Shown here piece by piece: positions 44,323-53,928 of a DNA stretch of 64,000 nt. Position 1 is the first letter of the stretch; every line of letters begins with the position of its first letter. Source of the stretch: an uncultured Allomuricauda sp. (GTDB lineage Bacteria; Bacteroidota; Bacteroidia; Flavobacteriales; Flavobacteriaceae); NCBI RefSeq assembly GCF_947501165.1, contig NZ_CANMUU010000002.1, positions 62,001-126,000 on the forward strand, written 5' to 3'. A program made the translations under genes and the position numbers. A model generated the notes under the pieces. It saw only the letters and a list, made by a program, of their open reading frames with translations. It searched no databases and was not told the DNA's origin.

Positions 44323-45756
44323 ATGAATAAGCTCACACCCAACGATTTTCTTAAGATCCTGAAGGAGAAATTTCCATTCAATTTGACTTTAAAACAAGGA
44401 ATTGCTCTTGAAAAAATGGCGCATTTTGTTTTGAACAAAACTAATGATGGATTGTTTCTTCTTAAAGGTTTTGCGGGTACGGGTAAGACCACGATAATAA
44501 GTACTTTGGTTCCTAGCTTATGGAAAGCCAATATGAGCGCAGTACTAATGGCTCCAACAGGAAGAGCCGCCAAAGTAATGAGTTCATATTCTGGAAATAA
44601 AGCCTTTACTATACATAAGAAAATCTATTTTCCCAAGAAACAAAGTTCAGGGGGAGTACAGTTCATTCTTGCACCGAACAAGCACAGAAATACAATCTTC
44701 ATAGTAGACGAAGCCTCCATGATTTCGGATACCCCCGCTGATAGCAAACTTTTTGAAAATGGGTCACTTTTGGATGATTTGGTTCAGTTTGTATACTCTG
44801 GCCACAACTGCAAATTGATGCTTATTGGCGATACTGCGCAACTTCCGCCAGTTAAATTGGATGTAAGCCCGGCTTTGGAAGAAAATCGTCTTACCTTAAA
44901 CTATAATAAGGAGGTTGAAGGTTTGGAGTTGGATGAAGTAATGAGGCAGACTAGAGACTCTGGAATTCTTTTTAATGCCACTAATCTTAGAGAACAATTG
45001 CAATCTTCTTTTTACGAGGATTTCAAATTTGATGTAGGTAACTTCACCGATATCATTAGACTTGTGGATGGTCATGAGATTCAAGAAGCCATAGACTCAT
45101 CCTACAGTAATCATGGAAAGGAAGAAACAGCAATTGTGGTTCGTTCCAATAAAAGAGCTAATCTTTATAACAAAAACATACGGGAGCGCATCCTATTTTT
45201 GGAAAATCAGCTTGCAGTTGGAGATTATATGATGGTGGTAAAGAACAATTACTTTTGGTTGCGCCCCAATTCTGAAGCAGGATTCATAGCCAATGGCGAC
45301 ATCATTGAAATTCTAGAGCTTTTTGCTGTTAAGGAGATTTATGGATTTTCGTTTGCCGAGGTAAAGGTAAAAATGGTGGATTATCCCAATCAGAAACCGT
45401 TTGAAACCGTTTTACTTTTGGATACAATTGATGCTGAGACTCCTTCACTTCCCTATGAGGAGGGTAACCGACTCTACCAGGAAGTGTTGAAGGATTATGC
45501 GCATGAAAAATCAAAATACAAGAAATTTTTAGGGGTTAAAAACAACAAATATTTTAATGCGCTACAGGTAAAGTTTTCCTATGCCATTACGTGTCATAAA
45601 TCCCAGGGAGGGCAATGGAATACAGTTTTTGTAGAGCAACCGTATCTATCAAACGGCATTGATAAAGACTTTCTTCGTTGGCTTTACACCGCGGTTACAC
45701 GGGCCAAGGAAAAACTCTATCTCATTGGATTCAAGGACAATTTTTTTCTTGATTAG
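44323..45756 (+). CDS. SF1 ATP-dependent helicase, RecD-like
   Basis: This 477-residue helicase has motif I GFAGTGKTTIISTLV (about residue 51), motif II IFIVDEASMIS, motif III LMLIGDTAQLPPV, motif IV near AIVVRSNKRAN, motif V AITCHKSQGGQW and motif VI YTAVTRAKEKLYLIG. It lacks the N-terminal helical domains of RecD2. Many Bacteroidota genomes carry this short form annotated as an AAA helicase. It heads a plus-strand run with DUF4126, kdsB, a HAD enzyme and an acyltransferase. Confidence 0.92.
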   Translation: MNKLTPNDFLKILKEKFPFNLTLKQGIALEKMAHFVLNKTNDGLFLLKGFAGTGKTTIISTLVPSLWKANMSAVLMAPTGRAAKVMSSYSGNKAFTIHKKIYFPKKQSSGGVQFILAPNKHRNTIFIVDEASMISDTPADSKLFENGSLLDDLVQFVYSGHNCKLMLIGDTAQLPPVKLDVSPALEENRLTLNYNKEVEGLELDEVMRQTRDSGILFNATNLREQLQSSFYEDFKFDVGNFTDIIRLVDGHEIQEAIDSSYSNHGKEETAIVVRSNKRANLYNKNIRERILFLENQLAVGDYMMVVKNNYFWLRPNSEAGFIANGDIIEILELFAVKEIYGFSFAEVKVKMVDYPNQKPFETVLLLDTIDAETPSLPYEEGNRLYQEVLKDYAHEKSKYKKFLGVKNNKYFNALQVKFSYAITCHKSQGGQWNTVFVEQPYLSNGIDKDFLRWLYTAVTRAKEKLYLIGFKDNFFLD

Positions 45757-45778
45757 GAATACGTTATTTTAGTCCATA

Positions 45779-46360
45779 ATGAGTATGACACCGGATACCA
45801 TATTAAGCATTTTTTTAGGGGTCGGATTAGCGGCTTCCGTCGGTTTTCGTGTTTTTTTACCTCTTTTTGCACTTAGTTTTGCAGCATACTTTGGGGTTTG
45901 GGAACTAAACGAAAGTTGGCAATGGATTGGAGGGTTACCTGCCCTGATTGCTTTTGGAGTTGCTACCCTTGCGGAAATATTTGGATACTTCATTCCTTGG
46001 GTAGATAATGCTTTGGACAGTCTGGCCATTCCTTTAGCAGGGATTGCAGGGACTGCAGTCATGGTATCCACTGTAGTGGACCTTGACCCTGTGGTCACGT
46101 GGTCTTTGGCCATCATTGCCGGAGGAGGGACCGCTACAGCTATAAAAGGAGCGAATGCAACAGGCCGATTGGCATCTTCTACTACTACCGGAGGTTTGGC
46201 AAATCCTGTGGTCTCCACAATAGAAACAGGAACAGCAGTTGCTGTCTCTACGGCTTCCATTTTGGCGCCACCTATAGCCGCAATACTGGTTATCGTTATA
46301 TTGATTATTATTTTAAGGATTTACAGAAAAATAAGACCCAGACAAAAAAAGAGGCCCTAG
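45779..46360 (+). CDS. DUF4126 membrane protein
   Basis: This 193-residue protein has four or five hydrophobic segments, with the family motifs [42 protein letters not shown] and [17 protein letters not shown]. The C-terminus is a long helix ending in a basic tail ([14 protein letters not shown]). Family function is unknown. It begins 22 bases after the helicase, and its TAG stop overlaps the GTG start of kdsB by one base. Confidence 0.85.
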   Translation: MSMTPDTILSIFLGVGLAASVGFRVFLPLFALSFAAYFGVWELNESWQWIGGLPALIAFGVATLAEIFGYFIPWVDNALDSLAIPLAGIAGTAVMVSTVVDLDPVVTWSLAIIAGGGTATAIKGANATGRLASSTTTGGLANPVVSTIETGTAVAVSTASILAPPIAAILVIVILIIILRIYRKIRPRQKKRP

Positions 46361-47088
46361 TGAAAATTATTTCCATGATTCCTGCGCGATATCAAGCTTC
46401 ACGTTTTCCAGCAAAATTGATGAAAGATTTAGGTGGAAAACCAGTCATCGTCAGGACCTACGAAGCGGCTTTGGCAACCCATCTTTTTGATGAGGTCTAT
46501 GTTGTGACGGATAGTGATGTTATCGCTGATGCTATTTCAAAGGCTGGAGGGAAAGTTATCCGCAGTAAAGAAGAACACGAAAGTGGAAGCGATAGAATTG
46601 CGGAAGCCGTTCAGAATATGGAGGTTGATATTGTGCTAAATGTACAGGGAGATGAGCCTTTTATTGATAAGGAAAGTCTCGCCAAGGTAATTCAGGTGTT
46701 TCATGAAGATCCAGAAGAAGAAATTGATTTGGCCTCCATTATGACCCCTATCTCAGACTGGGAACAAATATCCAATCCAAATGTGGTCAAGGTTATTGTG
46801 GACAATACCAATTTTGCACTGTATTTTTCCCGTTCACCCATTCCTTATCCAAGGGATAAAGAGGTAAACGCGGTTTATTACAAACACAAGGGAATTTATG
46901 CTTTTCGTAAACGGGCCCTAATCGACTTTCAACAACTTCCCATGCTGCCATTGGAGGCCAAAGAAAAGATAGAGGCCATCCGTTTTTTAGAGTATGGTAA
47001 AAAAATAAAAATGGTAGAGACTGATGTGAGCGGAATAGGAATAGACACACCAGAAGATTTGGAAAAGGCCAGAAAAGCATGGAGTTAG
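46360..47088 (+). CDS. kdsB: 3-deoxy-manno-octulosonate cytidylyltransferase
   Basis: This enzyme activates Kdo with CTP for lipid A core synthesis. A GTG at 46360 overlapping the DUF4126 stop gives 242 residues (reads [17 protein letters not shown]); an ATG at 46375 is the other option. The frame stays open upstream to 46099, but that part is antiparallel in character to DUF4126 and not family-like. Motifs: [40 protein letters not shown] and GIDTPEDLE. Confidence 0.95.
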   Translation: MKIISMIPARYQASRFPAKLMKDLGGKPVIVRTYEAALATHLFDEVYVVTDSDVIADAISKAGGKVIRSKEEHESGSDRIAEAVQNMEVDIVLNVQGDEPFIDKESLAKVIQVFHEDPEEEIDLASIMTPISDWEQISNPNVVKVIVDNTNFALYFSRSPIPYPRDKEVNAVYYKHKGIYAFRKRALIDFQQLPMLPLEAKEKIEAIRFLEYGKKIKMVETDVSGIGIDTPEDLEKARKAWS

Positions 47089-47786
47089 ATTTTAAGGGAA
47101 TACATGTTATTGGGTTTGATGCCGATGATACCCTTTGGGTAAACGAAACCTATTTTAGGGAAACTGAAGAACGTTTTGCGGAACTTTTGGAAGGATATGA
47201 GACCAAGAACAAAATAGACCAAGAGTTGTTTAAAATGGAAATGGAAAATCTAGAGCTCTATGGTTATGGAGTAAAGGGGTTTATGCTTTCAATGATTGAG
47301 TCCGCTTTGGATTTATCCAATCATTCCATTTCGCAACAAACCATTTCCGAAATTCTTGATTTGGGAAAACAAATGATTTCCCATCCAGTTGAATTGTTGG
47401 ATGGGGTAGAGGAGGTTTTAGAAAAACTAAAAGACAAATATCGACTTATTGTATTGACAAAGGGTGATTTGTTAGACCAAGAAAGGAAGCTTGAAAAATC
47501 AGGGCTATCCCAATACTTTCACCATGTAGAGGTGTTAAGTGATAAAAAGGAACGTAATTACAAAAACCTACTGGACCATCTTGACATTGATGTAAGCGAA
47601 TTTTTGATGATAGGCAACTCGCTCAAATCTGATGTCCTACCCATCATAAATTTGGGAGCAAGAGCCATTCACATTCCTTTTCATACCACTTGGGCACATG
47701 AAATGGTATCTGCTGAGGATGAACAAATCAACAATCATTTAAAACTGAACAGTTTGAGGGATGTTTTGAAGTATCTAAAACATTAA
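47079..47786 (+). CDS. HAD-superfamily hydrolase
   Basis: This 235-residue phosphatase has HAD motif [13 protein letters not shown] (nucleophile in DxD), motif II VLTKGD, motif III Lys near [13 protein letters not shown], and motif [14 protein letters not shown]. The cap is inserted between motifs I and II (subclass I). It overlaps kdsB by 10 bases. A Kdo-8-phosphate phosphatase role is tempting, but the cap does not look like KdsC, so the substrate is open. Confidence 0.9.
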   Translation: MELDFKGIHVIGFDADDTLWVNETYFRETEERFAELLEGYETKNKIDQELFKMEMENLELYGYGVKGFMLSMIESALDLSNHSISQQTISEILDLGKQMISHPVELLDGVEEVLEKLKDKYRLIVLTKGDLLDQERKLEKSGLSQYFHHVEVLSDKKERNYKNLLDHLDIDVSEFLMIGNSLKSDVLPIINLGARAIHIPFHTTWAHEMVSAEDEQINNHLKLNSLRDVLKYLKH

Positions 47787-47791
47787 GTCCC

Positions 47792-48331
47792 ATGCAAGCT
47801 TTTTCCCGATTCCTATATTTTAAAGTTTTTGGGTGGACTATGAATGGTAGTTTCCCAGACGTGGACAAATGCGTGGTTGCCGTAGTCCCACACACCCATT
47901 GGATGGATTTTTTCTTGGGCCTTGTGGTACGCAGCATCCTTGGAAAAGAAATCAATTATATAGGTAAAAAAAGCTTGTTCAAACCGCCATTTGGTTGGTT
48001 TTTTCGTTGGACGGGAGGCGCACCCATTGACCGTTCAAAAACCTCCAATACAGTTGATAGTGTTGCGGCTATTTTTGAAAAACGAAAAGTGTTTCGCTTT
48101 GCTTTAGCGCCTGAAGGGACTCGAAAGAAAGTAACTGAGTTGAAAACGGGATTTTATCATATCGCAAAAAAGGCAAATGTTCCCATAGTTTTAGTGGCCT
48201 TTGATTTTGGGAAAAAACAGGTGAAGTTTTCAGAATTACTTAATCCATCTCAAGATATGGAAGCTGATTTTGAAAAAATCCTTAGCTTCTTTAAAGGTGT
48301 TGTGGGTAAAGTCCCAGAATATAGCTTTTAG
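47792..48331 (+). CDS. PlsC-type 1-acylglycerol-3-phosphate acyltransferase family protein
   Basis: This 179-residue protein has the acyltransferase block I HTHWMD (HX4D, about residue 36) and block III APEGTRKKV. GGAPIDRSK corresponds to block II. It has no long transmembrane segments beyond an N-terminal amphipathic stretch, as in the small soluble-looking members of this family. Substrate unknown. It follows the HAD gene by 5 bases and ends overlapping the convergent gene by 4 bases. Confidence 0.88.
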   Translation: MQAFSRFLYFKVFGWTMNGSFPDVDKCVVAVVPHTHWMDFFLGLVVRSILGKEINYIGKKSLFKPPFGWFFRWTGGAPIDRSKTSNTVDSVAAIFEKRKVFRFALAPEGTRKKVTELKTGFYHIAKKANVPIVLVAFDFGKKQVKFSELLNPSQDMEADFEKILSFFKGVVGKVPEYSF

Positions 48332-48822
48332 ATTTTGTTCAAAGGTTTGGGTTTCGGTTTTTCCACTTTTCTGGTATTTCCAGGAAACACCATGTCAGTA
48401 CTTGAATAGGTTGTGCCAAAGGTTAGAGCTGCGGCATACACCTGTTGTATCGCATCAACTAGTTGTTCCTCCGAAAGCTGTTGTAAGGGGTGCGCATAAA
48501 CTGACCATAAAATCTCATCACTTAATGCGTATTTCACATCCAGGGCAGAATGAAAATTGGCTACAAGCACATTCAAAAGTTCTTCCTCTCCAATTTCCTC
48601 ACGTTTTACAATAGGGGTGATAATCCGCATACGATTGGCGTTCTCATCATAAATGCAAATGAGCATGGCTTCATTGTACAGAAACTGGTATGAATTTCCA
48701 CTCACTTTTACGGTATCAGCCTCTTGTTTGATTACATCATACAACAAGTCTGGATCCATATTCTGCGCAGATAAAGAAAGAATTGAACCAAAGAGGAAAA
48801 CAAAAAAGAAATAGCTACGCAT
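48328..48822 (-). CDS. Secreted protein of unknown function
   Basis: This 164-residue protein has a signal peptide (MRSYFFFVFLFGSILSLSAQ). The mature domain (about 130 residues, PDLLYDVIKQEADTVKVSGN, MRIITPIVKREEIGEEELLNVLVANFHSALD, YALSDEILWSVYAHPLQQLSEEQL) has a mixed alpha/beta pattern resembling bacterial sensory or chaperone-like folds, but no family is recognised. It is single, minus strand, between two larger genes. Confidence 0.75.
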   Translation of the reverse strand: MRSYFFFVFLFGSILSLSAQNMDPDLLYDVIKQEADTVKVSGNSYQFLYNEAMLICIYDENANRMRIITPIVKREEIGEEELLNVLVANFHSALDVKYALSDEILWSVYAHPLQQLSEEQLVDAIQQVYAAALTFGTTYSSTDMVFPGNTRKVEKPKPKPLNKI

Positions 48823-48894
48823 GATGGGAATTTTTACATGAGTCGGTGTTTGGTACTTGAATTTACAGAAAAATATAGTGAGTTTGTTCTGTAG

Positions 48895-50502
48895 CTACTT
48901 TTTTAGAGAGTGTTTTATGAGAGAAAGATAATTGGTAAATTCTTTTTTCACGTTGGGAAACAAGAACATAAGCCCTATCATATTTGGAAAAACCAAAGCC
49001 AATATCATGGCATCGGAAAACTTTATTACGGCATCCAAGGTTATCGCGGCACCCAAAACGGTGAAAACAAGAAATAACAATTTGTAGGCTAAATCGGTTA
49101 GTTTACCACGTCCAAAAAGATATTTCCAAGCTTGAAGTCCGTAGTAGGACCAAGACAATATAGTTGAGAAAGCAAACATACAAACGGCTATCATCAATAC
49201 ATAGGAGGAACCTTTAATTGAACTCTCAAATGCCATAGAGGTTATGTTAACGCCACCGAGACGGCTCCCATCTTGTAATAGAGCTTGTCCGTTCACTACA
49301 TTACCGTACACAAATGTGCCATCCATATTAAAAAGAATTATCACTATTGCTGTCATTGAGCAAACCAACACCGTATCGATGAAAGGTTCCAACAGCCCTA
49401 CCAATCCTTCAGAAGCTGGATAGGCCGTACTCACTGCTGAATGTGCTATTGCGGCCGAACCTGCTCCCGCCTCATTAGAAAATGCAGCTCGTCTAAACCC
49501 CTGAATGAGCACTCCAGCAAATCCTCCAGATACAGTTGCCACAGGTTCAAAGGCTTCCGAGAGGATAAGCGTAAACACGTCATCTATTAATTCAATTTTT
49601 GAAATAATGATAAAAAGTGCTGCTCCCACGTACAAAATGGCCATAAACGGCACCACTTTTTCAGTTACCTTGGCAATACGTTTAATACCGCCAATGATGA
49701 CAATTCCGGCTAAAACTGCAAAGACCAGTCCAATTATGCTTCCTGTGGCCGGACCATAAAGTTCAAATGCTTCAATAATCTGGGCCGCTGCCTGATTGCT
49801 TTGAAAAGCATTGCCACCTCCAAAAGATGCACCTACGCATAGAACTGCAAAGACAATGGCCAAAAACTTTCCGAAATGTCTAAGTCCTTTTTCTTTCAGT
49901 CCTCTTGATAAGTAGTACATAGGTCCCCCAAAAACAGTCCCGTCCTTATCTATGTCCCGATATTTTACTCCCAAGGTGCATTCTACGAACTTGGTTGACA
50001 TTCCTAGTATTCCCGCTAATACCATCCAAAAGGTGACCCCAGGCCCACCAATGGAAATGGCAACGGCCACCAAGGAAATATTACCAAGTCCAACAGTTCC
50101 TGATACTGCTGTTGCCAAGGCTTGAAAGTGATTGACCTCGCCCAATAGACTCTCGTCCTTAATTGTCCCTTTCAAATCTCCATCCACCTCATGGACAACG
50201 GGTTTTAACAATGATATATCTTTCTCCAATTCATCATATTTCCCTCGGACCACTTGTATAGCTGTTGTGAAATGGCGAATGTTGACAAAACCATAGTAGA
50301 GTGTGAAGAACAACGCTCCGAATATTAGAACTATGAGAACCAAAGGAATTCCTGTTCCAAATAAGGCCACTTCCGACAAAATCAATTTTTCCCACCATAC
50401 AGCAAAAGGCATAAAAGCCTCGTTTATTTTTTCATCCAAACCTTTTTCAGTAGATATAGCAATCAGAGGTAGAAGTAAATTCAAAAATGACGGTGCGCCC
50501 AT
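48895..50502 (-). CDS. Sodium:alanine symporter (AGCS family)
   Basis: This 535-residue protein has about 11 transmembrane helices. The family signature GTVGLGNISLVAVAISIGGPGVTFWM and GFRRAAFSNEAGAGSAAIAHSA identify the AGCS (DagA/AlsT) sodium- or proton-coupled amino acid symporters. The N-terminus has an extra helix before LVLIVLIFGALFFTLYYGF. The preceding gene upstream is an unknown membrane protein 103 bases away. Substrate probably alanine or glycine; not certain. Confidence 0.93.
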   Translation of the reverse strand: MGAPSFLNLLLPLIAISTEKGLDEKINEAFMPFAVWWEKLILSEVALFGTGIPLVLIVLIFGALFFTLYYGFVNIRHFTTAIQVVRGKYDELEKDISLLKPVVHEVDGDLKGTIKDESLLGEVNHFQALATAVSGTVGLGNISLVAVAISIGGPGVTFWMVLAGILGMSTKFVECTLGVKYRDIDKDGTVFGGPMYYLSRGLKEKGLRHFGKFLAIVFAVLCVGASFGGGNAFQSNQAAAQIIEAFELYGPATGSIIGLVFAVLAGIVIIGGIKRIAKVTEKVVPFMAILYVGAALFIIISKIELIDDVFTLILSEAFEPVATVSGGFAGVLIQGFRRAAFSNEAGAGSAAIAHSAVSTAYPASEGLVGLLEPFIDTVLVCSMTAIVIILFNMDGTFVYGNVVNGQALLQDGSRLGGVNITSMAFESSIKGSSYVLMIAVCMFAFSTILSWSYYGLQAWKYLFGRGKLTDLAYKLLFLVFTVLGAAITLDAVIKFSDAMILALVFPNMIGLMFLFPNVKKEFTNYLSLIKHSLKK

Positions 50503-50605
50503 AATCCAAAAGTTTCTGGAATTTCGCTCGCTGGATTGGATTAATCGGTTTATGTCGGAAAGAATATGAAAATGTCAGTAAATTGAAAACTGGCAAATGC
50601 CGCTT

Positions 50606-51712
50606 TTACCCTTTGTTTTCAAGGATAATGTTTTCTTGGGGTAGCAATAGCCTAATCTTTCTTTCTCTATGTTCCGACATTTCAAACAAAGTGGTTTTCA
50701 AAGGCACATAGTGTTTATCCTTTGTCCAACTCTGTTTGCCAAACAGTCCATCCAAAAGGGCTACAATAAGTCTTTTTATCTCATTGTGGTCATTGATATC
50801 ATATGTTTTGGCTGCATCAAAGTTTTTAGGTTTGATTTCGAGCCATCCTTCAGTTTTGTCCAGCCTACGCTCAGCAAAAAGCTTAAACAGTTTATATAAG
50901 GCTGGTGTGAGGGAAATTACTCTTTCCTCATTTCCCAAAAATCCTTGCATTGAAACTTGAAAACCATCTTTGTTGCTCAATCCACTCTTATTGATGAATT
51001 GGAGTTTTAACTGATGAGGTGAGGGAATTAGGGTTTCTGTAAGCTCTTTTACCCAACTTAAGGCAAGTGCAAAGAAAAGCATGATAAGGGATGTTTTAAA
51101 TATGGCAGAGAACAACAGCAGGTTAATTGTGTCGTCTAGGAGCTTATACATTTGAGCCATTACGGTTACGGCTATTGTAATTATTGAAAGCAATCCCAAC
51201 AGCGGTAGTCTTCTTTTAACAAAAGATTCCCAAAGCACAAAGCCTAAAAAGAACAAAGTAAGTAACGCATAGTAGACATCCAATTCACTGATTATTGCCG
51301 CCGAGTTTACACGAAACATTTTATGAAGTGTGGGAAAAAGAGCAAAAACAAAGGGAATTCCAATGATGTAGGGCCAAAAGTTTGACTTAATAAGAGGGGC
51401 GAGGGGTTTTGGTAGATACCTGAACCAGGGCAGCGCCAAGAGTATAAAAAGACTGTTCAAAAGGGAAAATATGCTACGTAATCCTTCTTTAAAATGTGGA
51501 CTTAATCCAATCTGTTTCCAGGACACTATTTCAACTAGACCGGAAATTGACCAGCACAAAATTGAAAGTGCCAACCAAACTTGACCGAAATCATCTTGTT
51601 TTTTACCTATATGATACCAAATCGACAATAATGCAAGAAATGCGAATAAACACACCGAAAACTGCCACCATCCATAGAAAGTGGAGACTTGTATTGAAGA
51701 AACAATATCCAA
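50606..51712 (-). CDS. Polytopic membrane protein with C-terminal soluble domain
   Basis: This 368-residue protein has seven or so hydrophobic helices in residues 14-215 and a soluble C-terminal domain (about 225-360). In that tail, ITLTPALYKLFKLFAERRL and the helix-rich stretch around NEIKRLIVALLDGLFG recall a winged-helix domain, which would make it a membrane-bound sensor or regulator. I cannot name a family. It is divergent from a gene-poor accessory stretch. Confidence 0.7.
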   Translation of the reverse strand: MDIVSSIQVSTFYGWWQFSVCLFAFLALLSIWYHIGKKQDDFGQVWLALSILCWSISGLVEIVSWKQIGLSPHFKEGLRSIFSLLNSLFILLALPWFRYLPKPLAPLIKSNFWPYIIGIPFVFALFPTLHKMFRVNSAAIISELDVYYALLTLFFLGFVLWESFVKRRLPLLGLLSIITIAVTVMAQMYKLLDDTINLLLFSAIFKTSLIMLFFALALSWVKELTETLIPSPHQLKLQFINKSGLSNKDGFQVSMQGFLGNEERVISLTPALYKLFKLFAERRLDKTEGWLEIKPKNFDAAKTYDINDHNEIKRLIVALLDGLFGKQSWTKDKHYVPLKTTLFEMSEHRERKIRLLLPQENIILENKG

Positions 51713-52073
51713 ATTTTAATGTATTAGATTGGAATCAAACAAATTTGCTTGATTAAATATGTTTTAAAAATAGAGAAACTGCCTTAATATGGATTACTTG
51801 AGGGGAATTGTTTTATTGAATAATAGAATCTAGTAAAGTAGCTACAAACTTTTTGAAATTTACCAAGTAGAGGTTTGGTTCAGTAAATACTGTCCAATCT
51901 ATCAAAAAGTGAGAAAAGGGAACTAACAAATTTGTTGTTAGGAGAAACCTCAATAAATCCCATGAGTTAGGAAAGGAAGAATATCGAAAGTTTCAAAGCT
52001 GATTTCAAGAAAAGATTAGTAAAAGCATACCGAAAAAATCAAGGTTTTTAAAGTTTAATTAAAGGATTGATAA
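51713..52073. other. Gene-free stretch
   Basis: AT-rich sequence with only short frames. No promoter, terminator or RNA is apparent. A short frame beginning HELGKEEYRKFQ (near 51961) reads like protein but stops after 13 codons and may be the start of the remnant that follows. Confidence 0.5.
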
Positions 52074-52555
52074 CCTTGTAAGAAATCTAGGAGAAGTGAG
52101 TTACAAGATATACTTGAATCAATACCCAAAGAAGTATTATGGAAGGGTATTGTTGATTTCGAGAAATTTGACGAGCGGCTGTCAGCAGTGAGTGTTTTGT
52201 TTGTAAACACCATAGGTGTTTGTGAAAATTATATTGAGTTCTGCTCAGATAATAAACCTCCATTGAAAGAAGAGGTGCTATCATGGATTTGGGCATATAG
52301 GCCTGATTTAGCAAGTGAACTTTTGGAATTGGATTTGACAGAAGATTTCAGGTTTTTGATTCAATCTTTCAGAGACTCGGAGATGGACAAGTTTTGGCAA
52401 CGTGTAACCGGATAGTTCAAATAAAGGATTTAGTTTTTGAATGCTCTTGCTGTTCAAATGATCATTTATTGCTACTACCTGATATTCTCATAGAATTAAG
52501 GAAAATAAAGGACATAATAATAAGGACATTGCCAAAAATCACCTTGGATAATTAG
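52074..52555 (+). pseudogene. Degenerate coding remnant of unknown origin
   Basis: The frame 52074-52415 is open for 113 codons and reads like real protein (ESIPKEVLWKGIVDFEKFDE, WIWAYRPDLASELLELDL, FRFLIQSFRDSEMDKFW), but no ATG is available; a GTG at 52188 would keep only the last 75 residues. After its TAG, another frame continues with protein-like sequence (IVQIKDLVFECSCC to TAG at 52553). I read this as a gene broken by frameshifts. Family not recognised. Confidence 0.35.
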
Positions 52556-52601
52556 AGGTTTCAACCGACACTTCTTAATTTTAGGTTATAAATTAAGTTG
52601 A

Positions 52602-53378
52602 TTGAAATCTTTTATAATTGGTCTAACAATAACTTTGTTTTTGGTAAGTCACTCAACTAAAGGCCAAGAGTTACCGGAACGTGTTGTAAATCAAAATGCG
52701 CAATTCTGGATTTCCACAAATAATGTATTCAGAATTGTTGATCGTTGGGCCATCTTGAATGATATCCATATACGCCGAAACAACTTTTTATCGGACCCTA
52801 ATTTTTATTTCCTTCGCGTTGGCGGCCAATACTATTTAAATGCTAACCTTCGTTTGGCGACAGGGTACGCACACCTTTGGCTAACACCATCGGGGGATTG
52901 GGATAGTTTTCAAAACGAGAATAGAATTTATCAACAGCTAAGTATATCAAAACGTTATGAAAAGATGAACGCCTTGTTTAGGGTTCGATTAGAGCAACGC
53001 TTTTTCAATAATGTACAGGATGGTCAATCTTTAAATGACGATTTTTTTGTGAACCGTATTCGATTTTTGGTTAGTACCGGATTTCCTTTTGTAAAGGATG
53101 GGCCTACAGAATTGGTATTAGCAAACGAAACACACTTGAATTTTGGCCAAGATGTAGTTTTCAACACTTTTAATCAAAACAGATTAACTATTGGAATAAA
53201 GCATAAGCTTAGCAAGTATTGGAAAGTGGATTGCGGATATATGATGGTCTATCAGCAACTCGCAGCAGGTAACGTTTACAATTTGAACCATACTTTGCGC
53301 CTGTTCTTTTATGGCAGCTTTGATTTCAGGAAGAACAAGAATTTACCATTTGACGAGGTACGGCATGGGGAAGAATAA
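52602..53378 (+). CDS. DUF2490 outer-membrane protein
   Basis: This 258-residue protein starts at a TTG (no usable ATG) that gives a clear signal peptide (MKSFIIGLTITLFLVSHS, cut near TKG|QE). The mature part is a beta-barrel-like repeat with QFWISTNNVFRIVDRWAILNDIHIRR, YLNANLRLATGYAHLW and LRVRLEQRF-like strands, as in DUF2490. The strands and final hydrophobic segment suggest an outer-membrane barrel of unknown transport role. The unusual start and gene-poor surroundings hint at recent arrival or altered expression. Confidence 0.8.
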   Translation: MKSFIIGLTITLFLVSHSTKGQELPERVVNQNAQFWISTNNVFRIVDRWAILNDIHIRRNNFLSDPNFYFLRVGGQYYLNANLRLATGYAHLWLTPSGDWDSFQNENRIYQQLSISKRYEKMNALFRVRLEQRFFNNVQDGQSLNDDFFVNRIRFLVSTGFPFVKDGPTELVLANETHLNFGQDVVFNTFNQNRLTIGIKHKLSKYWKVDCGYMMVYQQLAAGNVYNLNHTLRLFFYGSFDFRKNKNLPFDEVRHGEE

Positions 53379-53652
53379 AATAAGTTTACGTTATGGAAAC
53401 AACAGAACGTAAAGGTGTTTTCCAGGTTATAGTCGTATTGACGGGGCTTAAATAGTTCTACTAAAAACCCAAATAAAAGATTATAAATACGTTTTGCTAA
53501 ACTATGGCAACGCCGAAGCGCCGTCAACGCTTAATTATTAAATAGGTGCCCGCACTTCAACAAAAAAGACGACTAAATCAGGCATTGCTTTTGGCTATTT
53601 TAGTTTGAATAGTAACTTCAAATTGATTTCTATTCAATTACCCACTTTCCTT

Positions 53653-53708
53653 GGTTCACCACAGCTCTGGTTTGGTTCACAACAATCATTTCGATTGCTG
53701 TGGTAACC
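53653..53708. repeat. Cruciform-like inverted repeat
   Basis: GGTTCACCACAG (53653-53664) pairs with CTGTGGTAACC (53698-53708), with one bulge. Inside, CAATC pairs with GATTG around ATTTC, and GGTTCACAACA repeats the outer left arm directly. The structure could be an RNA hairpin or a binding site. Confidence 0.45.
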
Positions 53709-53773
53709 CATCTACATTTACCATGTAATAATTTAAAGAGTAAATTTTCATTTTCATATAGTGTTCTCGTAAA

Positions 53774-53805
53774 AGGGTCTTGCGTCTAAAGCAAGGCTCT
53801 TTTTA
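53774..53805 (+). terminator. Terminator-like hairpin with no upstream gene
   Basis: AGGGTCTTGC pairs with GCAAGGCTCT (two G-T pairs) around a 7-base loop, then TTTTTAG. The nearest upstream gene stops about 400 bases earlier, so this may end a small RNA. Confidence 0.6.
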
Positions 53806-53870
53806 GTTAAGGGCTGAGCATTGCCTAATAGTAGCCTTCCAACTTTAGTTAATTTCGAATTCAGGAATCT

Positions 53871-53878
53871 TACCTTTG
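53871..53878 (+). promoter_or_regulatory. -7 element upstream of the DJ-1/PfpI gene
   Basis: TACCTTTG matches TAnnTTTG and lies 51 bases before the ATG at 53929. The -33 element is weak. Confidence 0.5.
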
Positions 53879-53928
53879 CCAAAGTTCAAATAAACAATTC
53901 ATAAACCATTGACATTAACATAAAGGAT

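Larger units (their letters stand above)
53379..53928. other. Gene-free stretch with hairpin and orphan terminator
   Basis: No frame longer than about 70 codons looks coding. The stretch holds the hairpin at 53653-53708, a terminator-like stem at 53774-53805, and a -7 promoter element at 53871, described separately. Confidence 0.6.

Noticed and set aside
46099-46359. N-terminal extension of kdsB inside DUF4126
   Set aside because: The residues are not family-like and would overlap DUF4126 fully; KdsB starts near IPARY.
52087-52314. 75-codon minus frame in the accessory stretch
   Set aside because: The opposite strand reads more like protein, and no start context or family was seen.
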